Assembly: GCA_020633195.1 (NCBI GenBank)
Contig: JACKEC010000018.1
Coordinates: 496,001 to 560,000 of the forward strand
DNA length: 64,000 bases
Direction: 5' to 3'
Origin: Sandaracinaceae bacterium
Lineage (GTDB): Bacteria > Myxococcota_A > Polyangia > Polyangiales > Sandaracinaceae
Both the position numbers and the translations under genes were made by a program. Positions 61,147 through 64,000 of this stretch are shown piece by piece; within the stretch, counting starts at the first letter, position 1, and each line of letters starts with the position of its first letter. The notes beneath the pieces were generated by a model that did no database searches, was not told the DNA's origin, and worked only from the letters and a program-made list of their open reading frames with translations.

Positions 61147-62418
61147 ATGACCCGCGCCTTCGCGCTGCTGCTCGCGAGCCTCTCGTGCGCCGCTCCGGCC
61201 GCCGCGCAGGGGCGCTGCCACACCTCGTACACGTCGGGCGGCGAGCGGATCTCGGAGCGCTGGTGGACCTTCGACGCCGCCGGGCGCGTGAGCCGCTACG
61301 CGGAGACCCTGCACCCCGCCGCGTGGTCCACGACCACCACGTACCGCTACGACGCCCGCGGCCGCCGGGCGCAAGAACGCTTGCGGATCGACGAGGGCCC
61401 CGACGAGGACGAGTACGGGTGGCACCCACCGTACTCGGTGCAGACCGAGCGGACCGCCGACCAGGTGATCGAGCGGCGCCCGGCGCACGACCACCGGCCC
61501 GCAGAAGTGGTGACGTGGCAGCTCGATCGACGCGGGCTGCCGACGAGCGTGCACAGCGTCCCGGGCGCCGAGGGATCGCGCGACGAGGTGCGCTACTGCG
61601 CCTACGACGTCGAGGGCCGCCCGATCTACATGGGCCTCGAGCGGGACGGCCGCGAGGTGCGCGCGACGCGGTGGAGCTGGAGCGGGGGCCGGCTCACGCG
61701 GATCGCGCAGTCCTTCCCGGAGCGCGACGAGGTCGTGCTCGAGGTGCGTCACCCCCGGCGCGATCGCGTCGAGATCGTCACCGAGGACGGCGAGGAGATC
61801 GACACCTGGGAAGGGCGCTGCGAGGCGGTGCTCTACGACCTGTGCTCGCCGATCCTGGGGCCGGCGCGCGCCGACGGAACCCGACCGCGAGCGCCGCGGG
61901 TGGACGGCCCGCTGGACCGACCGACGACCGCTCGCGACGTCACGGCGTTCGACGCGGCGCTGCTCCGAGCGCCGCTGACCCTGGCGCGGATCCGGGGAGC
62001 CTACGCGGGCCGCGCCGTCCACACCGACGTCGGCTTCTACGAGAGCTCGCCCAACGTGCCCTACCCCATCGTCTGCGTCGGCGGCCCCGGGAACGACTGC
62101 GCGACGGTGATCGTGCACGACGACCGACGACGCGCGACGAGCGTCACCACCACCGATCCGAGCCTCGAGGGCCCCGCCGGGATCCGCGTGGGCGCGGCGG
62201 GGAGCGCGATCGCCGAGCACCTCGAGGCGTGCGTCGTCGAGCGTGGGCTCGAAGTAGGCATCGAGTGCCGCGCGCGGGGTCGCCCCGAGGTCGCGGTGTG
62301 GCTCGACGCACCGGAGGAGGTGCTCCGCGCGCCGGGCGACGTCCCGAGCGCCGAGGTCATCGCCGGGCGTCACGTCGAGCGCCTCGCGTGGACCCCGACT
62401 CCCCGCGAGCGCGAGTAG
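61147..62418 (+). CDS. Secreted YD-repeat-like protein
   Basis: A 423-residue exported protein (MTRAFALLLASLSCAAPAAA signal peptide). The mature part holds degenerate YD-like repeats: 'ERWWTFDAAGRVSRYAETLH', 'TTYRYDARGRRAQERLRIDE', 'AYDVEGRPIYMGLERDGREV' and 'SWSGGRLTRIAQSFPE', each with the Gly-Arg turn of Rhs/YD shells but only about five copies. The C-terminal 180 residues have several Cys and no such repeats. It could bind sugar or form a small shell; no toxin domain is recognised. Function unknown. Confidence 0.62.
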   Translation: MTRAFALLLASLSCAAPAAAQGRCHTSYTSGGERISERWWTFDAAGRVSRYAETLHPAAWSTTTTYRYDARGRRAQERLRIDEGPDEDEYGWHPPYSVQTERTADQVIERRPAHDHRPAEVVTWQLDRRGLPTSVHSVPGAEGSRDEVRYCAYDVEGRPIYMGLERDGREVRATRWSWSGGRLTRIAQSFPERDEVVLEVRHPRRDRVEIVTEDGEEIDTWEGRCEAVLYDLCSPILGPARADGTRPRAPRVDGPLDRPTTARDVTAFDAALLRAPLTLARIRGAYAGRAVHTDVGFYESSPNVPYPIVCVGGPGNDCATVIVHDDRRRATSVTTTDPSLEGPAGIRVGAAGSAIAEHLEACVVERGLEVGIECRARGRPEVAVWLDAPEEVLRAPGDVPSAEVIAGRHVERLAWTPTPRERE

Positions 62419-62466
62419 GCTCGCCGCGCCGGAGACCTGAGATATCCTCCCGCGCGAGGTCGGCCC

Positions 62467-64000
62467 ATCGAGATCCACATCCACGACAACCCCGCGCTCA
62501 CCGTCGCGCTCGCGCTCGCGGCGGGGATGCTCGCGCAGTCGATCGCCAAGCACCTGCGCGTCCCCGGGCTCGTCCTGCTGCTGGTGTTCGGCGTGCTCCT
62601 CGGGCCGGACGTCGCCAACCTCGTGCAGCCCGCCACGCTGGGCGAGGGCCTGTCGGCGCTCGTCGGCTGCGCCGTCGCGGTGATCCTGTTCGAGGGCGGC
62701 ATGACCCTCGACATCCGGCACCTGCGCCGGAGGGGGCGCGCGATCAACCAGCTCATCAGCGTGGGCGCGCTGGTCAGCCTCGTGGTCGGCGGGATCGTCG
62801 CGGCGATCGTCATGGGCTTCGGGTGGAAGCGCTCGCTGCTCTTCGGGACGCTCGTCATCGTCACGGGGCCCACCGTCGTGACCCCGCTGCTCCGGCAGCT
62901 GCGCGTGAGCAAGAGCGTCTCCACGGTGCTCGAGGCCGAGGGCGTGCTCATCGACGCGGTGGGCGCGATCACGGCGGCGGTCGCCCTCGAGCTGGTGCTG
63001 TCTCCGAGCGGTCAGAGCGTCGCGCTCGCGCTCCCGACGATCGCGTGGCGGCTCGTGTTCGGCGTCATCGTCGGCCTCGTCGGCGGGCTGGTGCTCGCCG
63101 GCCTCCTGCGGTTCCGCGGCGTCATCCCCGAGGGCCTGACGAACACCTTCACGCTCGGCTGGGCGCTCCTCGTCTTCCAGATCGCGAACGCGGTCCTGCA
63201 CGAGAGCGGGATCGCCGCGGTCACCATCGCCGGCCTCGTGGTCGGCAACGTCCACACCCACGACCACCGGTCGCTGCACGAGTTCAAAGAGCAGCTCACG
63301 GTGATGCTCATCGCGCTCCTCTTCGTCTTGCTCGTGGCCGACGTGCGGGTCGCCGACGTGCAAGCGCTCGGGGTGCGGGGCGGCCTCGTCGCGGGCGCGA
63401 CGATCCTCGTGATCCGCCCGCTGAGCGTCCTCGCGGGCACGTTCGGGACGTCGCTCACGAAGAAGGAGCGGATCTTCGTCGCCTGGATCGGCCCACGCGG
63501 GATCGTCGCCGCGGCGGTCGCCTCGCTGTTCGCGTTCCAGCTCGAGCGCGCCCACGTCGAGGGCGGCACCGAGCTGCGGGCGCTGGTCTTCCTGGTGATC
63601 GCGGTGACCGTGTTCTGGTCCGCGCTGACCGGCGGGCTCGCCGCGCGTGCCCTGGGCCTGCGACGCAAGCAGGGCGAGGGCTGGATGGTCGTCGGCGCCA
63701 ACGCGCTCGCGCGCGCGATGGCCGGCGAGCTCAAGCGGGCGGGCGCCGACGTGGTCTGCGTCGAGGAGGATCCCGACTCGGTCCGGGCCGCCGAGGAGAG
63801 CGGGCTCCGCGTGCTCCAGCGGGACGCGCTCGATCCGAAGACGATCGAGCTCGCGCAGCTCGACACCCGGATCGGAGCGATCGGTCTGCTGACCCGGGAG
63901 GAGGCCAACTACCTCTTCGGCGAGAAGTCCCGCCTCGCGGTGCGCACCGTCCGGTACCCGCTCGCGATCACCTCGAGCGACCGCGGCGTCACGCCGTCGA
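62467..64000 (+). CDS. NhaP-type Na+/H+ antiporter (3' end beyond window)
   Basis: An open frame runs from 62419 to the window edge. The product, at least 511 residues, has about 12 hydrophobic segments of a CPA1-type cation:proton antiporter, with VILFEGGMTLDIRHLRRRG, FGTLVIVTGPTVVTPLLRQL, a central 'VLEAEGVLIDAVGAI' and 'VAWIGPRGIVAAAVASLFAF'. A TrkA-like cytosolic domain follows (EGWMVVGANALARAMAGELK). The first in-frame ATG (62527) would cut into TM1. The natural N-terminus, IEIHIHDNPALTVALALAAG, starts at ATC 62467, which has GAGGT 6 nt upstream. An ATC start is the best fit but unusual. Confidence 0.75.
   Translation, partial: MEIHIHDNPALTVALALAAGMLAQSIAKHLRVPGLVLLLVFGVLLGPDVANLVQPATLGEGLSALVGCAVAVILFEGGMTLDIRHLRRRGRAINQLISVGALVSLVVGGIVAAIVMGFGWKRSLLFGTLVIVTGPTVVTPLLRQLRVSKSVSTVLEAEGVLIDAVGAITAAVALELVLSPSGQSVALALPTIAWRLVFGVIVGLVGGLVLAGLLRFRGVIPEGLTNTFTLGWALLVFQIANAVLHESGIAAVTIAGLVVGNVHTHDHRSLHEFKEQLTVMLIALLFVLLVADVRVADVQALGVRGGLVAGATILVIRPLSVLAGTFGTSLTKKERIFVAWIGPRGIVAAAVASLFAFQLERAHVEGGTELRALVFLVIAVTVFWSALTGGLAARALGLRRKQGEGWMVVGANALARAMAGELKRAGADVVCVEEDPDSVRAAEESGLRVLQRDALDPKTIELAQLDTRIGAIGLLTREEANYLFGEKSRLAVRTVRYPLAITSSDRGVTPS

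Noticed and set aside
61147..62418. Rhs/YD polymorphic toxin
   Set aside because: Only about five degenerate YD-like repeats are present. There is no PAAR or VgrG part, no toxin tip and no immunity gene next to it.

Overview
The window is very GC-rich and densely coded, and it reads as a myxobacterial chromosome segment, most like the Polyangiales/Sandaracinus side. The signs are C-terminal MYXO-CTERM-type tails (Cys motif, hydrophobic segment, Arg cluster), many lipoproteins with Asp-Ala-Gly spacers, cysteine-rich DUF4215 repeats, MglA/MglB-like proteins, and many genes of no recognised family. I saw no tRNA, rRNA, CRISPR array, prophage or intact transposase. About 54 genes are supported. 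All calls come from reading the sequence; no search was run.

Layout. 1-9 kb: mostly secreted proteins (a cytochrome-like C-terminus, a DUF6786 lipoprotein, a MYXO-CTERM protein, a DUF4215/lectin-like protein, a trypsin-like protease) with one methyltransferase. 9-15 kb: a large MFS/spermidine-synthase-like/TPR fusion and two lipoproteins. 15-19 kb: a DUF1232 protein, a Fur-family regulator, a coupled arsI-sigZ pair and a POT peptide transporter. 19-24 kb: a minus-strand run of RNA-binding protein, HAD-like protein, coiled-coil membrane protein, TPR protein and purple-acid-phosphatase-like enzyme. 24-31 kb: a possibly exported PLP enzyme and several secreted proteins. 31-36 kb: an operon for a 2-oxoacid:ferredoxin oxidoreductase with its own GltD-like Fe-S flavoprotein. 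36-46 kb: pectate lyase, hydrolase, MDR reductase with a divergent LysR regulator, a vWA-like lipoprotein, a protease, a small penicillin-binding transpeptidase and a beta-propeller-like membrane protein. 46-49 kb: two copies of a palindromic repeat bracket three genes. 49-52.5 kb: a MocR regulator divergent from a DMT exporter.

52.6-61.0 kb is a signalling island. It holds two histidine kinases (one lacking both N-box Asn residues), an MglA-like GTPase with a long C-terminal extension, two MglB-like roadblock proteins, a third roadblock-like protein, an uncharacterised coupled protein, a receiver-DUF4388-roadblock-like fusion and an NtrC-type sigma-54 activator. Stop/start overlaps join several of them. 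It is the best candidate for an undescribed system. The window ends in a YD-like secreted protein and a truncated NhaP-type antiporter whose likely start codon is ATC.

Two sequence habits recur. Many genes have a TANNNT box 5-9 nt before the start codon and no Shine-Dalgarno, which suggests leaderless transcripts. At many convergent junctions the two stop codons lie inside one shared inverted repeat; in the 46-49 kb element this is built into terminal TAGCAGGCTGCT repeats.
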